NCBI GenBank assembly: GCA_020060215.1
Contig: JAGVAP010000063.1
Coordinates: 1-64,000 of the forward strand
Direction: 5' to 3'
Length of the DNA: 64,000 nt
From: Deltaproteobacteria bacterium
GTDB taxonomy: Bacteria; Desulfobacterota; DSM-4660; Desulfatiglandales; HGW-15
A model generated the notes under the pieces. That model was not told the origin of the DNA, ran no database searches, and saw only the letters and a program-made list of their open reading frames with translations. The translations under genes were made by a program, and so were the position numbers. Shown piece after piece: positions 41,870-50,511 of the stretch (the first letter of the stretch is position 1; the number at the start of each line of letters is the position of its first letter).

Positions 41870-41902
41870 CCTAATCGGGCCCTAATGAACGGCTTCTAGC
41901 AT
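41870..41902 (+). promoter_or_regulatory. Pho-type box 11, driving phnCDE
   Basis: CCTAA at 41870 and 41881, 11 bp apart, followed after 11 bp by TAGCAT (41897-41902) as a possible -10. Faces phnC 61 bp away. Confidence 0.6.
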
Positions 41903-41945
41903 CGGTGTCGACTCTGACAAATCCACAGGCGAAAGGAGAAGGAAA

Positions 41946-42809
41946 ATGTCCAACCATCAAACGGTTCCTGCGGCTATAGAGGTCGAGACCGTGAGCAAAA
42001 CCTTCGGAAAGAGGCAGGCCCTGCGCCGGCTGAGCTTGCGCGTGGAGCCCGGGGAAATGGTGGCCCTGATCGGCCCGTCCGGCTCGGGAAAATCGACGCT
42101 CCTAAGGCATGTTTCCGGGCTTGTTGCCGGCGACCGGGATTCAGGCCCCATCCGAATCTTCGGACAAGAGGTGCAGAAGAACGGCTTTATCAGGCCGGAT
42201 ATCCGACGCATCCGCTCCGAAATGGGTTTCATTTTTCAACAATTCAACCTGGTGGAACGTCTGCCTCTTCTGACCAACGTGATGACCGGCATGCTCGCCA
42301 GGATCAGCACCTTGCGAAGCATTGGGGGATACTTTACCCGGGAAGAGAAGCTGCGCGCCATGCGGGCGCTCCATACGGTGGGGCTGGCGGAATATGCCGC
42401 CCAGAGGGCAGGCACGCTCTCCGGAGGCCAGCAGCAGCGGGCGGCGATCGCCCGTGCCATAGAGCAGCGCGCACGGATCATTCTGGCCGATGAACCTATC
42501 GCTTCCTTGGACCCGGAGTCTGCACGCATGGTGATGGATTGTCTCACCGCACTGAATCGTAAGGACGGGGTCACCGTGGTGGTCAGCCTTCATCAGGTCC
42601 AGTTTGCCCTCCAGTACTGTCCGAGATCGATTGCCCTCAAGGAAGGCCGCATCGTCTACGACGGGCCGAGCGCCGGCCTCTGCAATGCCATGCTGTGCAA
42701 TATCTATGACACCCGTGCAAGTGGATTCGACATGGATGGAACCGTGCCCCTCGGTTTGGACGGGTACAAACCGCCGGCCGCAGTCGGTGTTTCGGCTGCA
42801 GCGGCGTGA
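41946..42809 (+). CDS. phnC: Phosphonate ABC transporter ATP-binding protein PhnC
   Basis: A 287-residue ABC ATPase: Walker [14 protein letters not shown]-loop [17 protein letters not shown], signature [17 protein letters not shown], Walker [16 protein letters not shown]. The [10 protein letters not shown] and [19 protein letters not shown] segments are PhnC-like. GAAAGGAGAAGG precedes the ATG. It is the first gene of phnC-phnD-phnE-DUF1045, reading away from the C-P lyase operon, which lies on the opposite strand. Confidence 0.95.
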   Translation: MSNHQTVPAAIEVETVSKTFGKRQALRRLSLRVEPGEMVALIGPSGSGKSTLLRHVSGLVAGDRDSGPIRIFGQEVQKNGFIRPDIRRIRSEMGFIFQQFNLVERLPLLTNVMTGMLARISTLRSIGGYFTREEKLRAMRALHTVGLAEYAAQRAGTLSGGQQQRAAIARAIEQRARIILADEPIASLDPESARMVMDCLTALNRKDGVTVVVSLHQVQFALQYCPRSIALKEGRIVYDGPSAGLCNAMLCNIYDTRASGFDMDGTVPLGLDGYKPPAAVGVSAAAA

Positions 42810-42877
42810 ACCCTAAACAGCGAGCGCAAGGCTGCTGAACTTTATTCATGTGCGATCACAAAAAAGGAGGATACAAG

Positions 42878-43894
42878 ATGAAACGGTTAGTGTTTGTTTT
42901 TCTCGTGGCAGTGGCAATCCTTATCGGGAACGGAACAGGGGCTGCGATCGCCTCGGAAGCGTTGAAGGAGATCGGCTTCGGCGTCATTCCGACCGAGTCG
43001 GCGACCGAAGGCATGAAGGGCTTCGAGCCGTTCCGGGCCGACATGGAAAAGGCCCTCGGAATCCCGGTGAAGCTCTTCTTCGCCACGGACTACGCCGGAA
43101 TCATCGAAGGCATGCGCTTCAACAAGGTGCAGATCGCATGGTTCGGCAACAAATCCGCCATCGAAGCGGTCAACAGGGCGAACGGCGAGGTGTTTGCCCA
43201 GACCGTGGATGCGGGCGGCAACCCCGGCTACTGGTCCTTGATCCTTGTTCACAAGGACAGTCCTTACAAGACCATCGACGAGATTATCCGCGACGGGAAG
43301 AATCTCACCTTCGGAAACGGCGACCCCAACAGCACGTCCGGGTACCTGGTACCGACTTACTACATCTGGGGGCAGCGCGGCATCGATCCGGCCAAGCAAT
43401 TCAAGGTGGTCAGAAACGCCAACCACGAAGCCAACCTGATGGCCGTGGCGAACAAGCAGGTGGACTTTGCCACCAATAACACCGAGAACCTGGAAAAGGC
43501 TGGAAAGATCCATCCAGAAGCGGTGAAAAACATTCGCGCCATCTGGAAAAGTCCCCTGATCCCCAGCGACCCTATGGTGTGGCGCAAGGATATTCCCAAG
43601 GAGTGGAAAAGCAAGATCAAAGGTTTCTTCCTCTCCTACGGCCGTTTCGGCAAGGACAAGGAGCGCGAGGTGAAAGTTTTGAAAGCGGTGAGCTCCGGTT
43701 GGGCTCCTTTTCTGGATTCCTCCAATAATCAGCTGATCCCCATCATGGAGATCAACATCGCCAAAGATAAAATGAAGATCGAGAGCGACTCTGCAAACGC
43801 GTCCGCCAATGCCGGGAAACTCGCCGAGATCGATAAGCAGCTGACCGAACTGCGGGCGCTGAGCCGCCTTCAGGAAAGGTTCAATGTCCAATAA
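42878..43894 (+). CDS. phnD: Phosphonate-binding periplasmic protein PhnD
   Basis: A 338-residue solute-binding protein with signal peptide (RLVFVFLVAVAILIGNGTGAAIAS). Family words: IGFGVIPTESATEGMKGFEPF, VKLFFATDYAGIIEGMRFNKVQIAWFGNKSAIEA, GYWSLILVHKDSPY and FGNGDPNSTSGYLVPTYYIW, where the last segment lines the phosphonate pocket. The start at 42878 was chosen because AAAAAGGAGGATACAAG is just ahead. It delivers phosphonates to PhnE. Confidence 0.95.
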   Translation: MKRLVFVFLVAVAILIGNGTGAAIASEALKEIGFGVIPTESATEGMKGFEPFRADMEKALGIPVKLFFATDYAGIIEGMRFNKVQIAWFGNKSAIEAVNRANGEVFAQTVDAGGNPGYWSLILVHKDSPYKTIDEIIRDGKNLTFGNGDPNSTSGYLVPTYYIWGQRGIDPAKQFKVVRNANHEANLMAVANKQVDFATNNTENLEKAGKIHPEAVKNIRAIWKSPLIPSDPMVWRKDIPKEWKSKIKGFFLSYGRFGKDKEREVKVLKAVSSGWAPFLDSSNNQLIPIMEINIAKDKMKIESDSANASANAGKLAEIDKQLTELRALSRLQERFNVQ

Positions 43895-43954
43895 TGCGCC
43901 ACTGAATGCCTGACCCCGGGTTTCCTGCCGGGGTCGGCGATTGAAGGATTCAGG

Positions 43955-44755
43955 ATGACGATCAGCGATTCTCCACCACTCACGGTTCCCGAAACCCCCA
44001 TCAGCCGCAAGCTCTGGAGGCTGATGGCCGGCCTGATCCTGGCGGCCGTTCTGATGTGGGCCTGGCAAGGCTCCGAGATGCGGCCTATGGAGCTTATCAA
44101 ATACAAGAACAACATGACCGCCTACCTTTCCGGGTTTCTGAAACCCGATTTCACTCACTGGAGGGAATACCTGCAACAGACCGCGGTGACTATCCAGATC
44201 GCTATCTGGGGGACCCTGCTGGCCATTGCAGGCGCCGTTCCCTTCGGGCTGCTTTCCTCAGGCAATGTAACACCCTTCTGGATCCATCAGCCGATCCGGC
44301 GGATCATGGACGCCTGCCGCGCAATCAACGAGATGATCTTCGCGATGTTGTTTATCAGCGCGGTGGGGCTAGGGCCTTTTGCCGGCGTGCTGGCGCTCTT
44401 CATGCACACCCTGGGGACCCTGGCCAAGCTGTTCTCGGAGGCGGTCGAGGCGATCGACCCTCATACGGTCGAGGGGATCCGCGCTACCGGGGCCAATAAG
44501 CTTCAGGAAATCGCATACGGCATCATTCCCCAGGTTGTACCGTTGTGGATATCCTATTCCCTCTATCGCTTCGAGGCCAACGTACGGTCGGCGAGCGTTG
44601 TAGGAATGGTCGGCGCCGGGGGGATCGGAGCCATCCTGTGGGACGCCATCCGAAGCTTCAATTACGGGGAGACCGCAGCCATGCTGATCGTCCTGGTGGT
44701 GGTGGTCAGCCTGCTGGATCTGGGATCGGCGGCGGTGCGGAAGAGGTTCATTTAG
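43955..44755 (+). CDS. phnE: Phosphonate ABC transporter permease PhnE
   Basis: A 266-residue permease with about six membrane segments. The EAA coupling loop is [41 protein letters not shown], followed by [26 protein letters not shown], typical of PhnE. It is 60 bp after phnD. A single phnE is present, whereas some systems have two permease genes. Confidence 0.94.
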   Translation: MTISDSPPLTVPETPISRKLWRLMAGLILAAVLMWAWQGSEMRPMELIKYKNNMTAYLSGFLKPDFTHWREYLQQTAVTIQIAIWGTLLAIAGAVPFGLLSSGNVTPFWIHQPIRRIMDACRAINEMIFAMLFISAVGLGPFAGVLALFMHTLGTLAKLFSEAVEAIDPHTVEGIRATGANKLQEIAYGIIPQVVPLWISYSLYRFEANVRSASVVGMVGAGGIGAILWDAIRSFNYGETAAMLIVLVVVVSLLDLGSAAVRKRFI

Positions 44756-44825
44756 CCCGGATGAAGCCGCGTACTATGGTGATTGTTCTACATGGTACAG
44801 CTTTAGAGATCCGTGGAAAGAATAA

Positions 44826-45536
44826 ATGACGCACACAGAATCCCGTTATGCCATTTACATTGCTCCCCCTCCGGAGTCCGATCTTCATGCATTCGGTGCA
44901 AGTTGGACCGGGCGGGATGCTTATACCAACAAGCCGGTGGAGGAGCTCCGACTCCAAGGCTTTTCAGAGGCGGAGATCAAAAACGCCACAGCCTTCCCAA
45001 GACATTACGGATTCCACGGGACCCTGAAAGCCCCCTTTCGATTGGCCGACGGCTACACGAAGGACCATCTCATCGAAGGGACCCGGTCATTTGCCGGCAG
45101 AAGGGCTCCTTTTTTCATACCGCCTCTCACCCTAGCCCCTATCAGGGATTTTGTCGCCCTTCAACCGGCAACGATTTGCCTTGAGCTGAATCGTCTGGCC
45201 GAGGCCTGTGTCCGTGAACTCGATGTTTTCCGGGCGCAGCCCCCGGAAGAGGAGATCGAACGCCGTAAGGCAGCCGGGCTTACGAGACGGCAAACCGAGT
45301 ATCTGAAAAAATGGGGATACCCCTATGTGATGGAGGACTTTCAATTTCATATCACCCTTACGGGGTCTCTGGAAGATCCTCAGGAGAGAGAGCGTTTCAT
45401 GCTGGCTTTGGCTATTCTCGTTCGCCCCTTTACACGACATCCCCAGCCGGTTGATGCGCTTGCACTCTTCCATCAGGAAAACCTGAGCAGCCCGTTTAGG
45501 ATCATCGAGTCGTTTCCCTTCGGCCGTCTTCTATGA
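44826..45536 (+). CDS. Phosphonate-operon protein of DUF1045 type
   Basis: A 236-residue protein of the phosphonate-linked DUF1045 family, with the two-histidine phosphoesterase-like pattern: RHYGFHGTLKAPFRLA near residue 60 and DFQFHITLTGSL near residue 175 (H-x-T twice). RYAIYIAPPPESDLHAFGASWTGRDAYT is the usual start. Members often sit in phn operons and are thought to process a phosphorylated ribose intermediate. GGAAAG precedes the ATG. It follows phnE by 70 bp and could stand in for phnN/phnP, neither of which is in the window. Confidence 0.8.
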   Translation: MTHTESRYAIYIAPPPESDLHAFGASWTGRDAYTNKPVEELRLQGFSEAEIKNATAFPRHYGFHGTLKAPFRLADGYTKDHLIEGTRSFAGRRAPFFIPPLTLAPIRDFVALQPATICLELNRLAEACVRELDVFRAQPPEEEIERRKAAGLTRRQTEYLKKWGYPYVMEDFQFHITLTGSLEDPQERERFMLALAILVRPFTRHPQPVDALALFHQENLSSPFRIIESFPFGRLL

Positions 45537-45722
45537 TCTGCATGCGAATTTCTTTGGCCTGAATGTGGGGTACCTCCCCCCTCGAACCAGGTCGAGAACC
45601 GCGAAAGTCCTCACCTTGAGAAACCTTTCTGTTACTCGCACGATTCGCTCAGGTTTACCCTTCTTCATCATTTCATCGTTTCTATGAACGGGAGAGCTAC
45701 CGCGTAACCGGATTGAGGTTCT

Positions 45723-46586
45723 TCAAAGACCTGTCGCGAAGGATTCGATGGCCGCCCTGAAATCCGTGGCTCCTGCCGTCACCCTCCATTGGTCTTTCCC
45801 GGTCTCGACCGCATGGACAAATCCTCCCGCCTCTTCCACCAGGATTTTGCCCGCCGCAAAATCCCAGGGTTTGATGCCCTCGTACATCAGGCCGCCCAGG
45901 TACCCGGCTGATACATAGGCCAGCTCGGCCGCCGCCGCTCCCAGGCAACGCACCTTTCTCACCCGTGGCAGCAGCAGGCCGAGCCGCTCGGTCATACACT
46001 GCATCGTCTCCCGCGTCTTGCCGAAACTGACCGCCATGACCAAGTCATGGGTGTCTTCCGCTCCAGTTACTCGAAGTGGACGGCCGTTCATCGTGGTCCC
46101 CCGGCCGCGAACTGCAGCATAGATCTCCTGCATGAAGGGAAGGTAGACGACCCCCGCCACCGGCGTTCCGAATATGGACGAACTCCTTCCGATCTCCCAT
46201 TCATTTTCGTTGTTGGCAGGATTCCTGTAGCAGGCGACCGACACGCAGAAGAGCGGCAACCCTTGCCAGAAATTGACTGTCCCATCCAGGGGATCCACCA
46301 CCCAGAGATATTCTCCCCGCCCCGAACATTGGCCTGTCTCCTCGGCAAGGATGGAATGATCCGGGAAGGCTTTTCCGATCGTCGAACGGATGGCTTCCTC
46401 ACAAACCAGGTCGGTTTCGAGCTTCACATCGTAGAGCAACCGCGTGCACTGCGTCGGCCCCTTGCGGAAGTGATCCATTTGGATCGCCCCGGCGATTCGG
46501 GCGGCATCCACGGCGGTGTCATAAATCCTATCGATCAGTGATGTCGACAAAGCGCACCTTTTGTCATCTGTAGCGCACAGTTCCAT
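45723..46586 (-). CDS. Inositol monophosphatase-family phosphatase at the end of the phn operon
   Basis: A 287-residue IMPase-fold enzyme: metal-binding ILAEETGQCSGRGEYLWVVDPLDGTVNFWQGLPLFCVSVA and, near the C-terminus, YEGIKPWDFAAGKILVEEAGGFV. The glutamate of LAEE, the DPLDGT motif and the WD of KPWDFAAG are all present, so it should be an active Mg2+ phosphomonoesterase. AGGAGGGAGAGT precedes the ATG at 46586. It starts 13 bp after phnM on the same strand and is the last gene of the unit. The substrate may be a phosphorylated C-P lyase product; this is inference. The 186 bp to the convergent DUF1045 gene hold nothing recognised. Confidence 0.85.
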   Translation of the reverse strand: MELCATDDKRCALSTSLIDRIYDTAVDAARIAGAIQMDHFRKGPTQCTRLLYDVKLETDLVCEEAIRSTIGKAFPDHSILAEETGQCSGRGEYLWVVDPLDGTVNFWQGLPLFCVSVACYRNPANNENEWEIGRSSSIFGTPVAGVVYLPFMQEIYAAVRGRGTTMNGRPLRVTGAEDTHDLVMAVSFGKTRETMQCMTERLGLLLPRVRKVRCLGAAAAELAYVSAGYLGGLMYEGIKPWDFAAGKILVEEAGGFVHAVETGKDQWRVTAGATDFRAAIESFATGL

Positions 46587-46599
46587 ACTCTCCCTCCTG

Positions 46600-47784
46600 T
46601 CAGCTGCCGGCGCTGAAGACCTCTCGCCCGTGGACGAAGGTCTTGCAGATCTTCGCCACCTTTTGGCTGTCGTCCACCAGCACCAGATCGGCGGCCTTCC
46701 CCGTTTCGATAGACCCGACCACCCGATCGATGCCCGCACCCTTCGCCGGGTGAAGAGTGATCAACCGCACGGCCTCGGGCAAGGTCCGGAGCCCTTCCTT
46801 GTGGAGGTGAAGGGCGGCGTGGAGAAGGGACATCGGGGCGTAATCGGAGCAGAGGATATCCCCCAGTCCGTCGTTCAGGGCGTCGCGGCCGGAGAGATTC
46901 CCGGTAAGCGACGCGCCGCGAAGTACATTAGGCGAGCCCAGGGAGATCAGCATTCCATGGCGGCGAGCGGCACGGGCTGCCTCCAGGTTGACCGGGAACT
47001 CGGAGAGGGTCACACCCAGACGGTTTGCCTTTTCCACCTTCCCCGCGGAATCGTCGTCGTGGCTCGCCATGCGCACGCCGTTCTCGCTGCAGGTGCGGCC
47101 AAGCTTCGCGAGCCGCTCCCAGTCGACCCTGCTGCCGACCTTCAGCCGCTGCTCGATCATCTCCTCCACCTGGTCCTGCGTCAGACCGCGTGATTTGGAG
47201 TAATAGGCACGGAAGTTCGCTACATCGGAGAACTGGCCCTGCCCGGGGGTGTGATCCATGATCGAGAAAAAATGGATGAGCTTCTTCCGGATCAGCGTTT
47301 CGACGTCATCGAAGTTTGCGCTGTTGGTGATCTCGTAGCGCGCGTGGACCCGGGTCCGGGCCTTTAACCCGGACTGCAGGTCGTGGATCTGCCGGACCAG
47401 GTAATCGGTCGTCTCGGCATTCCGAAAGGCTGGCTGCTCGTCGGGGGGCAGGAAGCAGAGACAGTGATAGATGGTCGTCACCCCGCAGGCGACCAGCTGT
47501 TTGTCCAGCTCGTGAAGGGCCACGTCCACCGGGAACCGGCCGCCCGGCCTCGGCTGAATCGCATTCTCGATGGCGTCGCTGTGGATGTCGATGAACCCCG
47601 GCATCAGGAGACGGTTGCCGGCGTCGATCTCCTCCAGTCCTTGACAGCGGGTGCCGTTCGAGCTGATCTTGCCGATAACGCCGTCCTCCACGATGACGGA
47701 AGACCCGGGAAGCACTTGCTCCGGTGTGACTACGCGGGCATTCCGGATGATCATGCCCCTGTTCTCCGAATTCTTGTCTTTCAT
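46600..47784 (-). CDS. phnM: PhnM, ribose 1-methylphosphonate 5-triphosphate diphosphatase
   Basis: A 394-residue amidohydrolase. Metal site LMPGFIDIHSDAIENAIQPRPGG, VTTIYHCLCFLP, FSIMDHTPGQGQF and MASHDDDSAGKVEKA are PhnM hallmarks, and the end LAEAVRLITLHPAKGAGI with GSIETGKAADLVLVDD is the usual amidohydrolase C-terminus. It removes pyrophosphate from the ribose triphosphate intermediate of the C-P lyase pathway. AAGGA precedes the ATG at 47784. It follows phnL by 57 bp. Confidence 0.95.
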   Translation of the reverse strand: MKDKNSENRGMIIRNARVVTPEQVLPGSSVIVEDGVIGKISSNGTRCQGLEEIDAGNRLLMPGFIDIHSDAIENAIQPRPGGRFPVDVALHELDKQLVACGVTTIYHCLCFLPPDEQPAFRNAETTDYLVRQIHDLQSGLKARTRVHARYEITNSANFDDVETLIRKKLIHFFSIMDHTPGQGQFSDVANFRAYYSKSRGLTQDQVEEMIEQRLKVGSRVDWERLAKLGRTCSENGVRMASHDDDSAGKVEKANRLGVTLSEFPVNLEAARAARRHGMLISLGSPNVLRGASLTGNLSGRDALNDGLGDILCSDYAPMSLLHAALHLHKEGLRTLPEAVRLITLHPAKGAGIDRVVGSIETGKAADLVLVDDSQKVAKICKTFVHGREVFSAGS

Positions 47785-47841
47785 GGCGTCGTTCCTTTGC
47801 AGTAGTCGTTCAGAACAGAAACTTCGTTTACCGATAAAGGG

Positions 47842-48525
47842 TCACTCCTTTGCCGGCATATGGTAGATCTCGTCCACCAGCGAATCCATGATCGAGCGGT
47901 CGTGGAAGACGGCCACCAGGGTCGTCCCGCCGGCCTTGATCTCCGAAAGGAGTTCGAGAACCACGCGGATGCTGTCGGGATCGAGGCTCGCCGTCGGTTC
48001 GTCCAGCAACAGCAGCCGGGCGGGGCGTATGACCGCCCGGGCCAGGTTCACCCGTTGTTTTTCTCCTCCGCTGAAGGTGCATGGATAAGCATTGTGAAGC
48101 CCCTTTTGGATCCTCAGCCGGTCCAGTAGCGAGCGGGCCTGTTCGCGCGCCTCCTCCCGGGAAACGCCCGAGAGCACCAGCGGCTCGGCCACCACGTCGA
48201 TCGCAGACACCCTCGGCAGGACCGACAGGAATTGGGTGACATACCCCATCTCGGCCCTTCTGAGGTGCAGGACCTCGTTCTCGGGAAGGGAGGTCAGGTC
48301 GATCCGGCCGTAGGATTCCGAGTCAAAGAGGATGCGCCCGGAGCTTGCGCTGTAGGTGCGGTAGATGCATTTGAGGACCGAGCTCTTGCCGTGCCCGCTG
48401 GGGCCGGCCAGTCCCAAGGCTCTTCCTGCCTCCACCCGGAAGGAGATCCGGCGGAAACCGACGATCTCCTTGCCGTCGAGCACGTGTGAAGTGAACCTCT
48501 TTTCCAGATCTATGATGTTGAGCAT
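47842..48525 (-). CDS. phnL: C-P lyase ATP-binding subunit PhnL
   Basis: A 227-residue ABC-type ATPase: Walker A LAGPSGHGKSSVLKCIYRTY, signature PCTFSGGEKQRVNLARAVI, Walker B LLLLDEPTASLDPDS. PhnL-specific YGRIDLTSLPENEVLHLRRAEMGYVTQFLSVLPRVSAIDVVAEPL is present. The start at 48525 follows AAGGAGCAAT. It is needed with PhnGHIJK to couple phosphonates to ribose. A palindromic repeat lies between it and phnK. Confidence 0.95.
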   Translation of the reverse strand: MLNIIDLEKRFTSHVLDGKEIVGFRRISFRVEAGRALGLAGPSGHGKSSVLKCIYRTYSASSGRILFDSESYGRIDLTSLPENEVLHLRRAEMGYVTQFLSVLPRVSAIDVVAEPLVLSGVSREEAREQARSLLDRLRIQKGLHNAYPCTFSGGEKQRVNLARAVIRPARLLLLDEPTASLDPDSIRVVLELLSEIKAGGTTLVAVFHDRSIMDSLVDEIYHMPAKE

Positions 48526-48557
48526 ATTGCTCCTTGGAGCTTGGAACTCACTTTGAG

Positions 48558-48707
48558 CAGGTTGCCAAAAGGCGGCTAGATGCAAGTTGTGCCGTTTCAA
48601 TCCCGCTATTCGCGGGGGCTCCCGATGTCCCAAGGCGTACTGGAAAAGTACGTCGCAGCGACGCGGGTCAAGGGCAACGCAGCAGATGGGCGCTTTTTGG
48701 CAACCTG
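48558..48707. repeat. 150-bp palindromic repeat element between phnK and phnL
   Basis: Terminal inverted repeats CAGGTTGCCAAAA (48558-48570) and TTTTTGGCAACCTG (48694-48707) flank an AT-poor core containing inner palindromes (GTACT-GGAA-AAGTAC and CCCGCTATTCGCGGG). The layout resembles REP/MITE-like repeats. It fills almost the whole phnK-phnL gap, which is 184 bp in an otherwise tightly packed operon. Confidence 0.75.
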
Positions 48708-48709
48708 AT

Positions 48710-49585
48710 CTAAAGCATCGAGCTCACCAGCAACTGCGTGTAGGGATGTTGCGGGTCCTCCAGGATCTGATCCGAGAGCCCCTGCTCCACAATGCAGCCG
48801 TGGCGCATCACCAGGGTCCGCGAGGTCAGCAGCCGGATGACCCCGAGGTCATGGGAGACCACGACCGTGGCGATCCCCAGCTCCTGCTGCAGGGACCGGA
48901 TGAGGTCCAGGACCCGCGCCTGCACCGACACATCCAGGCCGGTCGTCACCTCGTCGAGCAGCAGCACGGCCGGGTGGGTCGAGAGCGCCCTTGCGATCTG
49001 GACCCGCTGCTGCATTCCACCGGAGAAATGGCGGGGAGGCTCATCCACCCTCTGAAGAGGGACCTCGGTCTTCACGAGGAGCCCGGCCGCCCTCTCGCGC
49101 ATGCAGCCGACATGGCGCCACCCGGCCATCAGGAGCCGTTCGGCTATGTTCCCGCCTGAGCTCACCTTCAGGCGCAGCCCCATACGGGCATTCTGATACA
49201 CGATGCCCATCAGCTCGTTCCGCACCTGGCGTCGATGAAAGCCGGAAAGCGCAAAGAGGTTCTGCCCGGACTGAACCGCCTCCCGGGCGGTTGGTTCGAG
49301 ACCCTCCTGTGCATGGCCGTTGAGGCAAAGGAGGAACTCCCCGGCGGTGGGCTCGAAATCGAAATGAAGGAGCCGCACCACCGTGCTCTTGCCGGAGCCG
49401 CTCTCCCCGACGATCCCCAGCACCTCTCCCGGGCAGAGGCTAAAGGAGACCTCGCGGCAAGCGAGCACCGACCGGCATCTCGGGCATTGATTGGTCTCTC
49501 GATCGGCCCCCGTAAGCTCCAGGCATTGCGGGCAGCCCTTTCCGTAGCGCTTGGTCAGGTTCCGGACTTCCAGGATGGGCTTCAC
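48710..49585 (-). CDS. phnK: C-P lyase ATP-binding subunit PhnK with a zinc-ribbon insertion
   Basis: A 291-residue ABC ATPase, about 40 residues longer than E. coli PhnK. Walker A GIVGESGSGKST, KVSSGGNIAERLLMAGWRHVG, signature PRHFSGGMQQRVQIARAL, Walker B LLLDEVTTGLDVSVQ (valine in place of the usual proline). The extra length is between the first strand (VRNLTKRYGKG) and Walker A: CPQC, 16 residues, CPRC, then another Cys, a zinc-ribbon-like CxxC-x16-CxxC. It is followed by the repeat and phnL and overlaps phnJ. Confidence 0.93.
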   Translation of the reverse strand: MKPILEVRNLTKRYGKGCPQCLELTGADRETNQCPRCRSVLACREVSFSLCPGEVLGIVGESGSGKSTVVRLLHFDFEPTAGEFLLCLNGHAQEGLEPTAREAVQSGQNLFALSGFHRRQVRNELMGIVYQNARMGLRLKVSSGGNIAERLLMAGWRHVGCMRERAAGLLVKTEVPLQRVDEPPRHFSGGMQQRVQIARALSTHPAVLLLDEVTTGLDVSVQARVLDLIRSLQQELGIATVVVSHDLGVIRLLTSRTLVMRHGCIVEQGLSDQILEDPQHPYTQLLVSSML

Positions 49586-50511
49586 CTCTGCGCCTCCCCC
49601 GGATCTTCACTCCGCAGGGCAGCACCCTTTTCGCAGTAAGAGGTGTCCGAGCAGGCATAGGTTCGAAGTCCGGTCGCATCGTCGATAAGCTCATCCAGGT
49701 ATGTCCCCTCGGAACCGCAGCGGCTGCATCGCCGGCCTGCGAAGCATTCCACCCGGAAAGCGAAATCCTCGAAGGAGAGCGGCTGCACCTCCGTGTGCGG
49801 CGGGATCGCATAGATCCGCTTCTCGCGACCGGCGCAGAAGAGGAGGAGGGCGGGATTGTGGTTCAACCTGGGCAGGTCCCAGCGCGGGATCGGGCTCGGG
49901 TCCATGAGGTGACGCCGGTTCACCATGACGGGGTAGCGGGCGCCCACGGTGATCTCCCCGAACTTGACGATCTCTTCATAGAGGTAGAGCCACATGCGGC
50001 TGTAGTCAGCCTCCGCATGCATCCGGCGCGTCTTCTGCTCGGAAGGCTCCACCAGCCGGAGCGGCTCCGGGATGGGCACTTGAAAGACGAGGATCTGTTG
50101 CGGCTGGAGGGGCTCCTCCGGGATGCGGTGCCGGGTCTGGATCAGGGTGGCCTCTGTCGTGTCCGTGGTGGTCTGCACGCCCGCCACTCGGGTAACGAAC
50201 TTCTTGATGTTGACCGCGTTGACGCTGTCGTCGGCCCCCTGGTCGATGACCTTCAGCACGTCTTCCGGGCCGATCAGGGAAAGGGTCAACTGGAGCCCGC
50301 CGGTGCCCCACCCGCGGGCGATGGGCATCTCCCGGGACCCGAAGGGGACCTGATGGCCCGGGATGGCCACGGCCTTGAGCATCCGGCGTCGGATCTCGCG
50401 CTTGGCCCCTTCGTCCAGAAAGGCATAAGCGTACGAGTTCTCGGAAGGAGTAACGGCCTCCCTCCAGTCCGGCTGCGGTAAGGGTTTTGCGGGGGAGCCC
50501 ACCGGTTTCAT
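49582..50511 (-). CDS. phnJ: C-P lyase catalytic subunit PhnJ
   Basis: A 309-residue PhnJ, the iron-sulfur radical AdoMet enzyme that breaks the C-P bond. GTGGLQLTLSLIGPEDVLKVIDQGADDSVNAVNIKKFV and the C-terminal cysteines CSRC (about 264-267) and YACSDTSYC (about 287-293) are present, the set used for the cluster and the radical cysteine in this family. The start at 50511 shares ATGA with the phnI stop and has GAGGAGAAC upstream. It ends in a 4-bp overlap with phnK. Confidence 0.96.
   Translation of the reverse strand: MKPVGSPAKPLPQPDWREAVTPSENSYAYAFLDEGAKREIRRRMLKAVAIPGHQVPFGSREMPIARGWGTGGLQLTLSLIGPEDVLKVIDQGADDSVNAVNIKKFVTRVAGVQTTTDTTEATLIQTRHRIPEEPLQPQQILVFQVPIPEPLRLVEPSEQKTRRMHAEADYSRMWLYLYEEIVKFGEITVGARYPVMVNRRHLMDPSPIPRWDLPRLNHNPALLLFCAGREKRIYAIPPHTEVQPLSFEDFAFRVECFAGRRCSRCGSEGTYLDELIDDATGLRTYACSDTSYCEKGAALRSEDPGEAQR

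Noticed and set aside
42887..44176. 429-residue antisense frame over phnD-phnE
   Set aside because: Shadow of clearly recognised phnD and phnE.
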